Of a stretch of 64,000 nt of DNA, positions 27,014-35,860 are shown one piece after another; position 1 is the stretch's first letter; every line of letters starts with the position of its first letter. A program made the translations under genes and the position numbers. Below the pieces are notes generated by a model that was given only the letters and a program-made list of their open reading frames with translations, was not told the origin of the DNA and ran no database searches. The DNA is from Flavihumibacter solisilvae (GTDB lineage: Bacteria > Bacteroidota > Bacteroidia > Chitinophagales > Chitinophagaceae), in NCBI RefSeq assembly GCF_000814475.1, contig NZ_JSVC01000017.1, positions 1-64,000 of the forward strand, given 5' to 3'.

Positions 27014-28414
27014 ATGAACAATACGTACTACGACCTGGTAGACCAAACCTTCAATTTCCCACAGGAAGGTTTTGAGGTAAAAGACGGTTACCTTCAGTTT
27101 AATGGCCTGAACATAAAGGCACTGATCGACAAGTATGGAACCCCGATGAAGCTGACCTATTTACCTAAGATAGGAATGCAGATCAACAAGGCGAAACAGA
27201 TGTTTGCCAATGCTTTTAAAAAGCACAAGTATGAGGGCGAATATTTCTACTGTTATTGTACAAAAAGCTCGCATTTCTCATTTGTAGTGGAAGAGGCCCT
27301 CAAGCACAACATCCACCTGGAGACTTCCTACGCATATGACATCGAGATCATCAAAAAGCTGTATGCGAAGAAGAAGATCAACAAAGAAACATTTATCATC
27401 TGTAACGGTTTCAAGCAGAAGCCCTATACCAAACGGATTGCGGGCCTGATTAACAACGGGTTTAAAAATGTAATCCCGGTACTCGACAATGTGAACGAAC
27501 TGGACGACTACCGGAAATCCGTTCGTGCGCCTTTCAAACTCGGGATCCGTGTGGCTGCAGAAGAAGAACCAAGTTTTCCCTTCTATACATCACGACTGGG
27601 TATCAGGGCGAAAGATATACTCGAATTTTACGTAGACCAGATCGAAGGTTATGAGAATAAGTTCCAGCTTAAAATGCTGCACATCTTTCTCAACAAAGGT
27701 ATTAAGGATGACATCTATTACTGGTCTGAGCTCAATAAGGTAATCAACCTTTACTGCCAGCTCAAGAAGATCTGCCCGGAACTTGATTCAATCAATATAG
27801 GTGGCGGATTCCCCATCAAGCATTCGCTTGGTTTTGAATATGACTACCAGTTCATGATCAACGAGATCGTTGGAAACATCAAAAGTGCATGTAAGAAAGC
27901 ACGTGTACCTATGCCGAATATTTATACGGAATTCGGCTCGTACACTGTAGGTGAGAGCATGGCGCACATTTATTCTGTTATTGCACAGAAAACACAGAAC
28001 GAAAGGGAGATCTGGTACATGATCGATTCATCATTCATTACCACCCTACCGGACACCTGGGGAATAGGTGAGCGATTCCTGCTTTTGCCAGTAAACAAAT
28101 GGGATGAGGAGTACCAACGGGTTGTATTGGGTGGCATCACCTGCGACAGCCACGATTATTATGACTCCGAAGAGCACATCAATGAAGTATTCCTGCCAAA
28201 GGTGAATGGTGGTGTAGAGCCTCTATACCTCGGATTTTTTCACACTGGAGCCTACCAGGACCAGATCAGTGGCTATGGAGGCATAAAACACTGTATGATT
28301 CCCTCACCCAAACATATAATCGTGGGGCATGACAAGAACGGGAAACTGGTTGACTGGGTATATGCCAAAGAGCAGACAGCGCAGAGCATGCTGAAAATCC
28401 TTGGCTACCACTAA
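27014..28414 (+). CDS. speA: Arginine decarboxylase (short alanine-racemase-fold form)
   Basis: Predicted to decarboxylate arginine to agmatine for polyamine synthesis, using PLP. The 466-residue protein has the fold-III barrel with predicted PLP lysine K84 in YCYCTKSSHF, the glycine loop SINIGGGFP, the Glu-rich EFGSYTVGE and the C-terminal active-site motifs CDSHDYYD and GAYQDQISGYGG. It is much shorter than the 630-660-residue SpeA of Escherichia coli, as is common in Bacteroidota. Diaminopimelate or ornithine decarboxylase are alternatives in the same fold, but the sequence pattern fits the Bacteroidota arginine decarboxylase group. It is monocistronic, with its own promoter and terminator; no agmatinase or agmatine deiminase gene is nearby. 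Confidence 0.82.
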   Translation: MNNTYYDLVDQTFNFPQEGFEVKDGYLQFNGLNIKALIDKYGTPMKLTYLPKIGMQINKAKQMFANAFKKHKYEGEYFYCYCTKSSHFSFVVEEALKHNIHLETSYAYDIEIIKKLYAKKKINKETFIICNGFKQKPYTKRIAGLINNGFKNVIPVLDNVNELDDYRKSVRAPFKLGIRVAAEEEPSFPFYTSRLGIRAKDILEFYVDQIEGYENKFQLKMLHIFLNKGIKDDIYYWSELNKVINLYCQLKKICPELDSINIGGGFPIKHSLGFEYDYQFMINEIVGNIKSACKKARVPMPNIYTEFGSYTVGESMAHIYSVIAQKTQNEREIWYMIDSSFITTLPDTWGIGERFLLLPVNKWDEEYQRVVLGGITCDSHDYYDSEEHINEVFLPKVNGGVEPLYLGFFHTGAYQDQISGYGGIKHCMIPSPKHIIVGHDKNGKLVDWVYAKEQTAQSMLKILGYH

Positions 28415-28437
28415 CCGGGAAGCGAAATAGTTAATGA

Positions 28438-28475
28438 AAAGGCGGTCCTGGATACAGGGCCGCTTTAACTTTTTT
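28438..28475 (+). terminator. Intrinsic terminator after arginine decarboxylase
   Basis: A stem AAAGGCGGTCCTG (28438-28450) pairs with CAGGGCCGCTTT (28455-28466), with one bulged G and one G-U pair, around a GATA loop. A T-run follows at 28470-28475. Confidence 0.7.
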
Positions 28476-28646
28476 ATATGGTGGGAAATTGCTATTTTGA
28501 TAATATTACCACATTTCGTCACCACTCCGGGGAATAAGTACTTATAATCTACTTCTACGCACAATAGCAAATAGGGCAAATATTCATCATACAGCTATGA
28601 AACACTTTGGCTTATTCTTTGCGTACCTTACACCAACAAAACGACT

Positions 28647-29501
28647 ATGAGAAGGATTATTCTTCTGTCCCTGGCATTACTCCCTGTAACAGTGATGGCT
28701 CAACGCTGGCACATTACAGGATTTGGCGGCGTTTCGAACTACCAGGGCGACCTTCAGGAAAAAAGGCTTACCACACAACAGTCGCACGGTTCTTTTGGTC
28801 TTGGTGCACAATATGATTTCAGCGCGAGGTTTTCCGTGCGCGGCGGTTTTGTTTACGGACGAATCAGTGGCGATGATAAGGTGAATAATGACGAATTATT
28901 AAGACAGAGAAATCTCAACTTTTCTTCTCAATTGCTCGAAGGAAACTTACTGGCTGAATTCAGGCTTTTTGACCTTGATGAAAAATGGTTTACCCCATAC
29001 GTCTTTGCAGGGATCGGGGTATTTGGATACGATCCGTATACATTTGATACAGCTGGACATAAAATTTACCTGCAGCCGCTTGGTACGGAAGGGCAGGGGC
29101 TGGATGCATATCCCGACCGTAAGCTATATAGCCGCGTGCAGGTGGCGTTACCGTTTGGTGCAGGAATCAAGTTCAGGGTTACAGAAAGGGTGACTCTCGG
29201 CTATGAAATTGGCCTGAGAAAAACATTTACGGATTACCTGGATGACCTTAGTACAACTTATGTGGATGAGGCGACCCTTCTCGCCGGCAGTGGAGCAAAA
29301 GCAGTGGAACTTGCCTTCCGTGGTGACGAATTAAAAGATGTCACACTTGCTTACCCTGAAGATGGAACCATCCGGGGCGGCGATAAAGTAAAAGACTGGT
29401 ATTATTTCCAGGGAATCACCATAGGATTCAGGCTCTTTAATTCTTCCGGCCAGGAAGGAAGAATCCGTTCGGGAAGACAACTGGATTGTCCGAGGTTTTA
29501 A
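28647..29501 (+). CDS. Outer-membrane beta-barrel protein, DUF6089-like
   Basis: A 284-residue protein with signal peptide (about 1-18, ending VMAQ). The mature start has ITGFGGVSNYQGDLQ, typical of DUF6089 proteins of Bacteroidota. Alternating hydrophobic strands follow, such as FGLGAQYDFSARFSVRGGF, FTPYVFAGIGVFGY and PFGAGIKFRVTERVTLGYEI, giving a predicted 8- to 10-stranded outer-membrane barrel. An aspartate-rich turn (KTFTDYLDDLSTTYVD) is like the DYLDDVS motif of related proteins. Function unknown, possibly structural or linked to type IX secretion. No clear TAnnTTTG box precedes it; a TTTG at 28617-28620 has non-canonical spacing to its TA. Confidence 0.75.
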   Translation: MRRIILLSLALLPVTVMAQRWHITGFGGVSNYQGDLQEKRLTTQQSHGSFGLGAQYDFSARFSVRGGFVYGRISGDDKVNNDELLRQRNLNFSSQLLEGNLLAEFRLFDLDEKWFTPYVFAGIGVFGYDPYTFDTAGHKIYLQPLGTEGQGLDAYPDRKLYSRVQVALPFGAGIKFRVTERVTLGYEIGLRKTFTDYLDDLSTTYVDEATLLAGSGAKAVELAFRGDELKDVTLAYPEDGTIRGGDKVKDWYYFQGITIGFRLFNSSGQEGRIRSGRQLDCPRF

Positions 29502-29524
29502 ACAAGCATCCGCTAGTTCTGTTT

Positions 29525-29532
29525 TACATTTG
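29525..29532 (+). promoter_or_regulatory. Predicted -7 box of the UbiD-family gene
   Basis: TACATTTG matches TAnnTTTG and ends 18 nt before the ATG at 29551. It overlaps the alternative in-frame TTG at 29530, which is therefore not the start. Confidence 0.5.
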
Positions 29533-29550
29533 TATTACAGAATCAGCATT

Positions 29551-31476
29551 ATGGCATACAAAAACCAGCAGGAATTTATAGCAGCATTGGAAAAGGCGGG
29601 AGAACTGATCCGTATCACTTCTTATGTTGACCCTCACCTCGAAATAGCAGAAATTACAGATCGTATCAGCAAATCAGGCAATGGTGGAAAAGCATTGCTG
29701 TTTGAGAATACCGGCTATGCATTTCCCGTTCTCATGAATGCCTACGGCAGTGAGAAAAGAATGTGCATGGCATTGGGAGTAGAGAAACTGGATGACGTTT
29801 CGCGCGAAATTGAATCTCTTTTCAAAATGCTTACGCGACCGAAGGAAAGTATCCTTGACAAACTTAACATGTTGCCGAAGCTTGGTCAGTTTGCCAGCTG
29901 GATGCCCAAGGTACGAAGCGGTCGCGGCGAATGCCAGGAGATCATCCAGCGCGAGCCGGACATCACAAAATTACCTGTGATCACCTGTTGGCCCAAAGAT
30001 GGCGGCCCGTTTGTAACCCTGCCTATTATCCACACCAAGGATCCAAATACCATGATCCGGAATGTAGGCATGTACAGGATGCAGGTTTTCGGTCCTGCTT
30101 TAACGGGAATGCACTGGCACAAGCACAAGGTTAGTGCGAAACACTTTGCCGAATACAAAAAAGCAGGAAAGCGCATGCCCGTTGCCGTGGCACTCGGCGG
30201 CGACCCCGTATATGCCTACTCCGCAACTGCACCGCTACCGGAAAATGTAGACGAATACATGCTCGCAGGTTTTTTGCGCAAGAAAAAAGTCGAACTGGTA
30301 AAATGTATCACGCAGCCTGACATTGAAGTGCCGGCCGATGCCGATTTTATCATTGAAGGATATGTTGAACCGTCAGATGAACTGATTTGGGAAGGCCCAT
30401 TCGGTGACCACACGGGTTATTACTCCCTGCCTGACTGGTATCCCCGCTTTCACATCACCTGTATAACCCATAGAAAAAATCCCGTTTACCCTGCAACTAT
30501 CGTTGGAATTCCGCCACAGGAAGATGCCTGGCTGGGTAAGGCTACTGAACGGATTTTCCTCGCACCGATTAAAATGACGATGGTCCCGGAGATCATTGAC
30601 ATGGACATGCCGGTGGAAGGCGTATTTCACAACCTGGTCATTACCCAGATCCGGAAAGATTATGCGGGCCAGGGACAAAAGGTAATGAATGCCATGTGGG
30701 GTGCGGGACAAATGATGTTTAACAAGATCCTGGTACTGGCAGATGAAGGAGTACGTATACAGGATTATGAATCACTGGCCAGGTACGTTTTCCACAACCT
30801 GGATGTTGCCAATGATGTAGTGTTCAGCACAGGACCGATGGATGTGCTGGATCACAGCTGCAGTAAGATGGGATTCGGTGGAAAGATGTTCATAGATGGA
30901 TCAGCAAAGCTTGAAGAGGAGAAAGATGAAGCCAATCACTTTTCCGGACAGCCGGCTATCAATTTAGTTGAAGCGGATTTTTCCGGCTTCCCTGAAATTT
31001 CAAATGTAAACCTCTCGCTTCTCAGTAAAGAGATTCCCTGCATCATCATCGCGGTTAACAAAGACAGGGCTGGACATGTACGCAAGCTGCACCAGCAGGT
31101 TTGCCGTTCAGTACCCGGAATGGAAGGGGTGAAGATGGCACTTTATGTGGAGCATACTGTTGATCCCGGCAATTTACCGGTGGCCCTGTGGCGATTTTGT
31201 AACAACCTCGATCCGAAACGTGACCAGTTTCTCTTCAGTATGCCTTCCCGTTCAGAAAAAGGGAAGAACTTTAACTGCCTGGGACTGGACGGTACTATTA
31301 AAACGAAAGAGTTCGATAATTTCCATCGTGACTGGCCAAATATTATTGTAGCGGCCGATGAAACTATTGAAGCGGTTGATAATAAATGGGGAAACCTTGG
31401 ACTGGGGCCTCTTATTCCATCACCCTCCCTATCATTTAAGGAACAGGTCTATGGCAATGAAGCTGTAGTGCAATAA
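29551..31476 (+). CDS. UbiD family decarboxylase, probably for menaquinone synthesis
   Basis: A 641-residue prenyl-FMN-dependent decarboxylase, predicted to act on an aromatic acid precursor of menaquinone. UbiD features include the central block GGDPVYAYSATAPLPEN, the acidic ADADFIIEGYVEP segment, EGPFGDHTGYYS and the VGIPPQEDAWLGKATERIF region. The length is above the ~490 of Escherichia coli UbiD but near that of the long Bacteroidota menaquinone decarboxylases. No UbiX (prenyl-FMN synthase) gene adjoins it. The TraB/GumN gene follows after 7 bp, likely in one transcript. Substrate is inferred from the subfamily and the menaquinone-based respiration typical of this phylum. Confidence 0.85.
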   Translation: MAYKNQQEFIAALEKAGELIRITSYVDPHLEIAEITDRISKSGNGGKALLFENTGYAFPVLMNAYGSEKRMCMALGVEKLDDVSREIESLFKMLTRPKESILDKLNMLPKLGQFASWMPKVRSGRGECQEIIQREPDITKLPVITCWPKDGGPFVTLPIIHTKDPNTMIRNVGMYRMQVFGPALTGMHWHKHKVSAKHFAEYKKAGKRMPVAVALGGDPVYAYSATAPLPENVDEYMLAGFLRKKKVELVKCITQPDIEVPADADFIIEGYVEPSDELIWEGPFGDHTGYYSLPDWYPRFHITCITHRKNPVYPATIVGIPPQEDAWLGKATERIFLAPIKMTMVPEIIDMDMPVEGVFHNLVITQIRKDYAGQGQKVMNAMWGAGQMMFNKILVLADEGVRIQDYESLARYVFHNLDVANDVVFSTGPMDVLDHSCSKMGFGGKMFIDGSAKLEEEKDEANHFSGQPAINLVEADFSGFPEISNVNLSLLSKEIPCIIIAVNKDRAGHVRKLHQQVCRSVPGMEGVKMALYVEHTVDPGNLPVALWRFCNNLDPKRDQFLFSMPSRSEKGKNFNCLGLDGTIKTKEFDNFHRDWPNIIVAADETIEAVDNKWGNLGLGPLIPSPSLSFKEQVYGNEAVVQ

Positions 31477-31483
31477 ATAATTT

Positions 31484-32374
31484 ATGCGATTATACCTTAC
31501 TGTTATAGTACTGACTTTTTGCTGCGGACTTAGTGCACAGCAACCAGACGAGTCCCACAGTTTATTGTGGGAAATTACTGGCAAGGGGCTAAAGCAGCCT
31601 TCTTACCTGTTTGGAACCATGCACATCCTTTGTGCGGAAGATGCGCAGTTGAGTGACAGCCTGCAATTCAGTATTGAACAGTCGGGACTGGTTTATTTTG
31701 AGGTGGACATGGATAACACAGCAGAATTGCTTGGGATTTTCAAGCACATCAGGATGAACAACAATAAAAAGCTCAGTGATCTGCTGACGACAGCAGAGTA
31801 CCAGCGGGTGCAAAGGTATTTCATGGAGAACCGTTCAATTTTGCCACTGAGCATGATGGAAAGATTCAAGCCATACTTTATTGCCGCCATGCTGAGCGAA
31901 TCGAAAATGCCTTGTGAAACCAGGAATGGCATGGAGGAAGTTATTATGAGGTTTGTAAAGAAGCAGCAGAAAGAAATACTTGGATTGGAAACGATCGCAT
32001 TCCAGGCAAGTGTGTTTGACAGTATTCCCTATGAGGAACAGGCGAAGGAACTGCTAAAGGCTATCGACAGTGCAGGTAAGCAGGATACTATGACGGTGAA
32101 AATGCTTGAAGTGTACCGGCAGCAGGACCTTGAAGCAATTGAAAAACTGACACAGCAGGAGGATGGAGGCGTTGGTGCCTATCTTGATCTCTTCCTTTTC
32201 GGACGTAACGCAAAGTGGATTCCCGTTATTGACAGTGCTGTTCAGCACGGTACAGTACTGGTTGCGGTGGGGGCGGCACATTTGCCGGGAGAGAAAGGTG
32301 TGATTGCCTTGCTGCGACGATCAGGTTATACACTCCGGCCCATGAGGCATGAAGTCAATCGAAAGACCTTATAA
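31484..32374 (+). CDS. TraB/GumN family protein
   Basis: A 296-residue secreted or periplasmic protein of the TraB/GumN (Tiki-related) family. The signal peptide covers about residues 1-19 (ending LSAQ). The family's first motif is YLFGTMHI (41-48), and the last is VGAAHLPGEKGVIALLRRSGY near the C-terminus, with the paired GxxH residues that bind metal in Tiki proteases. Length is typical. The family has a predicted metallopeptidase-like active site, but bacterial substrates are unknown. It lies 7 bp after the UbiD gene and ends before a bidirectional terminator. Confidence 0.88.
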   Translation: MRLYLTVIVLTFCCGLSAQQPDESHSLLWEITGKGLKQPSYLFGTMHILCAEDAQLSDSLQFSIEQSGLVYFEVDMDNTAELLGIFKHIRMNNNKKLSDLLTTAEYQRVQRYFMENRSILPLSMMERFKPYFIAAMLSESKMPCETRNGMEEVIMRFVKKQQKEILGLETIAFQASVFDSIPYEEQAKELLKAIDSAGKQDTMTVKMLEVYRQQDLEAIEKLTQQEDGGVGAYLDLFLFGRNAKWIPVIDSAVQHGTVLVAVGAAHLPGEKGVIALLRRSGYTLRPMRHEVNRKTL

Positions 32375-32410
32375 GTTTTTCGGGTATAGGCGAGATTCAA
32401 AATTGAAGAA

Positions 32411-32457
32411 CAAAAGTGCGTTCAACTGCGATATAATCGTAGCGCGACGCACTTTTG
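32411..32457. terminator. Bidirectional terminator between TraB/GumN and ndk
   Basis: A perfect 11-bp inverted repeat CAAAAGTGCGT (32411-32421) and ACGCACTTTTG (32447-32457) encloses a second imperfect stem (TGCGAT/ATCGTA). The arms begin and end with A/T runs, so both strands give a stem followed by U residues. It lies between two convergent genes. Confidence 0.7.
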
Positions 32458-32491
32458 CCTTTGAAGTTGTGTTTTGAACTTCAGGTTATAG

Positions 32492-32908
32492 TTAGATTCT
32501 TTCCAGGGAGCTGAAGAAGAAATCGCCTTCGATAAGTGCGTTCTCATCGCTGTCGCTTCCATGTACAGCGTTCTCACCAACGGATGCAGCAAACTGTTTG
32601 CGGATAGTACCTTCGTCTGCTTTAGCCGGATCGGTTGCGCCGATCAGGGTGCGGAATGAGTTTACAGCATTTTCCTTTTCGAGAATGGCAGCAATAACCG
32701 GTCCGCTGCTCATGAATTCTACCAATTCACCATAGAAAGGACGCTCCTTGTGAACGGCATAGAATTCTCCCGCCTTGGTTTCACTTAACCGGGTCATTTT
32801 TAAAGCCACAATACGGTACCCTTCCTTGATAATACGGTCAAGAATGGCGCCTGCATGCCCGCTTTTCATGGCATCGGGTTTAATCATTGTAAATGTTCTG
32901 TTGCTCAT
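32492..32908 (-). CDS. ndk: Nucleoside diphosphate kinase
   Basis: Transfers the gamma phosphate from ATP to nucleoside diphosphates through a phosphohistidine. From ATG 32908 the protein has 138 residues, the normal size. The N-terminus [10 protein letters not shown] and the active-site segment [12 protein letters not shown], containing the catalytic His, are intact. An upstream in-frame start at 32959 would add 17 unconserved residues and overlap the promoter, so it is rejected. The gene diverges from the DHH phosphoesterase gene, and their predicted -7 boxes lie only 12 bp apart. Confidence 0.96.
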   Translation of the reverse strand: MSNRTFTMIKPDAMKSGHAGAILDRIIKEGYRIVALKMTRLSETKAGEFYAVHKERPFYGELVEFMSSGPVIAAILEKENAVNSFRTLIGATDPAKADEGTIRKQFAASVGENAVHGSDSDENALIEGDFFFSSLERI

Positions 32909-32927
32909 ATACTTGCTGTTTGGGGCG

Positions 32928-32955
32928 CAAAGGTATTCAAATTTTACTACATTTG
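32928..32955. promoter_or_regulatory. Divergent -7 boxes for ndk and the DHH-FKBP operon
   Basis: On the minus strand TACCTTTG (32928-32935) ends 19 nt before the ndk ATG. On the plus strand TACATTTG (32948-32955) ends 11 nt before the ATG at 32967. The two boxes are separated by only 12 bp, so each -33 region must lie in or beyond the other's start site. Confidence 0.5.
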
Positions 32956-32966
32956 CCACCGCCTTT

Positions 32967-33980
32967 ATGCAGCCTATTCAACATATCTTCCCCCAGCTGG
33001 GTATTCCCAGGAAAGTGATCATTACCACCCATCAGAAACCTGATCCGGATGCCATGGGGTCATCCCTCGGCCTCTATCATCTGCTGGTGCGGCTTGGCCA
33101 CAACGTTACCGTTATATCGCCTACAAACTGGGCCAACTTCCTTGACTGGATGCCAGGTTGTGAAAAAGTACTCAACTACGAGATTACACGGGAAAAATCA
33201 GAAGCGCTTATACGTGCCGCCGACTGGATCTTTTGCCTGGATTTCAATACGCTTATCCGGACTAAAAGCCTCGCACCAGTTATTAAGAAAGCGACAGCTA
33301 CTAAAATACTTATCGACCACCACCAGGAGCCCGATGTGGACACCTTTGATTACGGTATCAGCATTACTGCTAAAAGCAGCACCTGCGAAATGGTGTATGA
33401 TTTTATCAACGACAGCGGTCATGGCCATGATATCTGCGTCGATATGGCAGCCTGCCTTTATGCCGGGCTGATAGGAGATACCGGGTCATTCCGCTTTCCA
33501 TCAGCTTCCGCAAACGTGCATAAAATGGCTGCGCGGTTAAAAGAAACTGGCATGAATCATACTAAGGTTCATGAGAATATATATGATAATTTCCTTGAAA
33601 ACAGGCTGCGGTTTATCGGGCATGTACTGAGTAACAGGATGGAAGTTTTCTATGAATTCAATACTGCGTTGATATTCGTACCCAAATCTGACCTTCTTAA
33701 ATATGACATTAAGACGGGTGATACAGAGGGACTGGTGAATTATCCCCTCAGTATCCAGGGCATAAAAATGGCTGCAATAGTTATTGATCGCGATGAGGAA
33801 AGAAAATGGAGCTTCCGGAGTAAAGGTAATGTGGATGTCAATACCTTTGCCCGTCGCTATTTTGAGGGTGGTGGCCACTTCAACGCAGCTGGTGGGCGCA
33901 GTAGTGCTTCACTGGAGGAAACGGTCCGCACTTTCCGTAAAGTATTAAAAGAAAACGCATCAGAATTTCAACTGGTATAA
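32967..33980 (+). CDS. DHH/DHHA1 family phosphoesterase (NrnA-like)
   Basis: A 337-residue manganese-dependent phosphoesterase like NrnA, which degrades short oligoribonucleotides and can dephosphorylate pAp. Predicted metal ligands are H22, D26 and D28 in [16 protein letters not shown]92 in CLDFN, and the DHH motif at 117-119 in LIDHHQEPD. The C-terminal DHHA1 domain shows [12 protein letters not shown]. The start is ATG 32967; a longer frame back to 32775 runs antisense through ndk and is rejected. The FKBP gene begins 4 bp after its stop, so the two are co-transcribed. The split of nanoRNase, pAp or cyclic-dinucleotide activity cannot be read from sequence. Confidence 0.9.
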   Translation: MQPIQHIFPQLGIPRKVIITTHQKPDPDAMGSSLGLYHLLVRLGHNVTVISPTNWANFLDWMPGCEKVLNYEITREKSEALIRAADWIFCLDFNTLIRTKSLAPVIKKATATKILIDHHQEPDVDTFDYGISITAKSSTCEMVYDFINDSGHGHDICVDMAACLYAGLIGDTGSFRFPSASANVHKMAARLKETGMNHTKVHENIYDNFLENRLRFIGHVLSNRMEVFYEFNTALIFVPKSDLLKYDIKTGDTEGLVNYPLSIQGIKMAAIVIDRDEERKWSFRSKGNVDVNTFARRYFEGGGHFNAAGGRSSASLEETVRTFRKVLKENASEFQLV

Positions 33981-33984
33981 ACAA

Positions 33985-34905
33985 ATGACAAAGTCCACTT
34001 TATTTTCAACAGCAATTGCTGCCATCATGATGGCCGCCTGTGGTAGTGCCGACTACAGCAAGACCCCAAGCGGCATAACTTACAAAATAGTAGAAAAAGG
34101 CAGCGGCCCCCAGGTAAAACTCGGTCAGTTCCTCAAAGTTCACTATACGCAGAAAGTCAACGATTCTATCCTTGGAACCTCTCATGGAGGCGTACCTGCT
34201 TTTGCCCGGGTTGACAGTGTGGGTGCGGTTTATAACCCCGCAGAGGTTTTCCGGTTCGTTCACAAGGGTGACAGTGTTGTTGTGGTTCAGGAAGTGGACA
34301 GCTTGCTGAAGCAGAACCCGATGGGACTTCCTCCCTTCATGAAAAAAGGTGATAAACTGTACCTGACCTTCAGGGTTGTGGATGTACTGGAAAATGAGCA
34401 GCAGGTTCAGCAGGAGCAACAAAAGGAAATGGCTGGCCAGGAAGGTCGCGACCAGGCGGCACTCGATGCTTACCTGAAAAAGAACAACATCAAAGCTGAA
34501 AAGGTGGGTAAGGGAACTTATGTTTCTGTTCAAACTCCCGGCGAAGGTGTTGCAGCGGATTCAGGAAAATATGTGTCTGTTAAATACCGCGGTAAATTAT
34601 TGTCTGGAAAAGAGTTCGAATCAACCATGGAGCCCGGAAAGGATCCTATAGGTTTTGTGCTCGGTCAGGGACAGGTAATTCCAGGCTGGGATGAGGGTCT
34701 GAAGAAATTTGCAAAAGGCGGAAAGGGAACTTTGTATATTCCAGGATTCCTGGCGTACGGAATGCGTCCTGGACCCGGCGGACAGCAGAACGAAGCCCTG
34801 GTCTTCGATATTGAAATGGTGGATATAGCTGATAAGGCACCGGAAGCTAAACAGAATCCAATGATGAAACCTGTGGATTCCGTGAGGGCACACCCGTCAC
34901 ACTAA
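33985..34905 (+). CDS. FKBP-type peptidyl-prolyl isomerase, probable lipoprotein
   Basis: A 306-residue envelope prolyl isomerase or chaperone. The N-terminus ends in MMAACGS, a lipobox-like site, predicting lipid anchoring at Cys19. Two FKBP units are visible. The first (about 30-137) is degenerate. The second (about 190-285) is complete, with FVLGQGQVIPGWDEGL, GGKGTLYIPGFLAYG and a terminal VFDIEMVDI strand. A Gln-rich linker (EQQVQQEQQKE) joins them. It is the second gene of the DHH operon and ends at a strong terminator. The client is unknown; a second domain acting as substrate-binding chaperone is plausible. Confidence 0.88.
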   Translation: MTKSTLFSTAIAAIMMAACGSADYSKTPSGITYKIVEKGSGPQVKLGQFLKVHYTQKVNDSILGTSHGGVPAFARVDSVGAVYNPAEVFRFVHKGDSVVVVQEVDSLLKQNPMGLPPFMKKGDKLYLTFRVVDVLENEQQVQQEQQKEMAGQEGRDQAALDAYLKKNNIKAEKVGKGTYVSVQTPGEGVAADSGKYVSVKYRGKLLSGKEFESTMEPGKDPIGFVLGQGQVIPGWDEGLKKFAKGGKGTLYIPGFLAYGMRPGPGGQQNEALVFDIEMVDIADKAPEAKQNPMMKPVDSVRAHPSH

Positions 34906-34943
34906 GAGATTTACTAGTTTTACATACACACATGAGAAGAGCC

Positions 34944-34975
34944 GCTGGCAGCCGAAAGGCTGCCAGCTTTGTTTT
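34944..34975 (+). terminator. Intrinsic terminator after the FKBP gene
   Basis: A perfect 10-bp stem GCTGGCAGCC (34944-34953) and GGCTGCCAGC (34958-34967) closes on a GAAA tetraloop and is followed by TTTGTTTT. It lies just before the 3' end of folP on the other strand. Confidence 0.92.
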
Positions 34976-34983
34976 ATACCTGT

Positions 34984-35808
34984 TTATTTCAGTTTGTCCA
35001 GGAGCTTAATAGTATCTGCAGCCTCCTGCACGTCGTGAACCCGGAGTATATGTGCTCCGTGCATCAGTCCAACCGTATTGAGAACTGTTGTTCCGATCAA
35101 TGCATCGGCCGACTGCCGGCCTAGTGTTTTAGTGATCATCGATTTCCGTGAAACACCCAGTAATACAGGGGTATCCAGTAGTTTCAGCAGTTCCAGTTGC
35201 TTTAAAACTTCAAAATTCTGATCTATAGTTTTAGCAAACCCGATGCCCGGATCAATGATCACATCACGGATGCCCGCTTTATTACAGGTGTCCAGTCTTT
35301 CCTTGAAATACTCTGCTAACTCTGTCATTATATCATTATAGGTAGTCATGGTATGCATGGTCTGTGGTGTTCCTTTCATATGCATACAGACGAAGGGTAC
35401 GCCCAGTAGTGCGACCGTTGCGATCATTTTGTCGTCGAGCCAGCCACCGCTGATATCATTGACAATAGAAGCACCTTCGTGTACCGCGTTCAAAGCTACC
35501 TGGTGATGAAAAGTGTCTATGGAAATGATTGCCTGGGGAAAGTGACCATGCAATGCGGGTAAGATGGTTGAAAGACGTGACCATTCCGCATCGGCATCAA
35601 GGTAGTCACTTCCGGGTCTCGTACTTTGCGCGCCTATGTCGAGTATCGTTGCACCGGCATCTAGCATCTGCCCGGCTTTAAGAATTACGTCATTTTCGTC
35701 CTGGTGCCTGCTCGAAGAATAAAAAGAATCGGGTGTAATATTGATAATGCCCATCACAACCGGTTGGGCAAGACTTAGCAGACGGCCTTTGCAATTCAGC
35801 GTGAACAT
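34984..35808 (-). CDS. folP: Dihydropteroate synthase
   Basis: Condenses p-aminobenzoate with hydroxymethyl-dihydropterin pyrophosphate to form dihydropteroate in folate synthesis; it is the sulfonamide target. The 274-residue TIM barrel shows signature 1 GIINITPDSFY (20-30), the second motif ILDIGAQSTRPGS, IISIDTFHHQVA, ISGGW, DPGIGFAKT and the C-terminal LRVHDVQEA. Length is normal. It is divergent from the DUF1599 gene across 52 bp, an arrangement common in Bacteroidota. Confidence 0.96.
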   Translation of the reverse strand: MFTLNCKGRLLSLAQPVVMGIINITPDSFYSSSRHQDENDVILKAGQMLDAGATILDIGAQSTRPGSDYLDADAEWSRLSTILPALHGHFPQAIISIDTFHHQVALNAVHEGASIVNDISGGWLDDKMIATVALLGVPFVCMHMKGTPQTMHTMTTYNDIMTELAEYFKERLDTCNKAGIRDVIIDPGIGFAKTIDQNFEVLKQLELLKLLDTPVLLGVSRKSMITKTLGRQSADALIGTTVLNTVGLMHGAHILRVHDVQEAADTIKLLDKLK

Positions 35809-35821
35809 ACAGTTGAATCCT

Positions 35822-35829
35822 TATTTTTG
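35822..35829 (+). promoter_or_regulatory. Predicted -7 box of the DUF1599 operon
   Basis: TATTTTTG fits TAnnTTTG and ends 31 nt before the ATG at 35861. It lies in the 52-bp gap shared with folP. The T-rich context weakens the call. Confidence 0.4.
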
Positions 35830-35860
35830 AAGATTAAAGATGCTATTTTTCTGAAACAGT

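Noticed and set aside
32775-32966. 64-codon N-terminal extension of the DHH phosphoesterase
   Set aside because: Antisense to ndk and upstream of the predicted promoter; family similarity begins after the Met at 32967.
33202-33212. Second partial copy of the hut palindrome (AAGCGCTTATA)
   Set aside because: Only 11 of 14 bases, inside the coding region of the DHH phosphoesterase gene, and not symmetric there.
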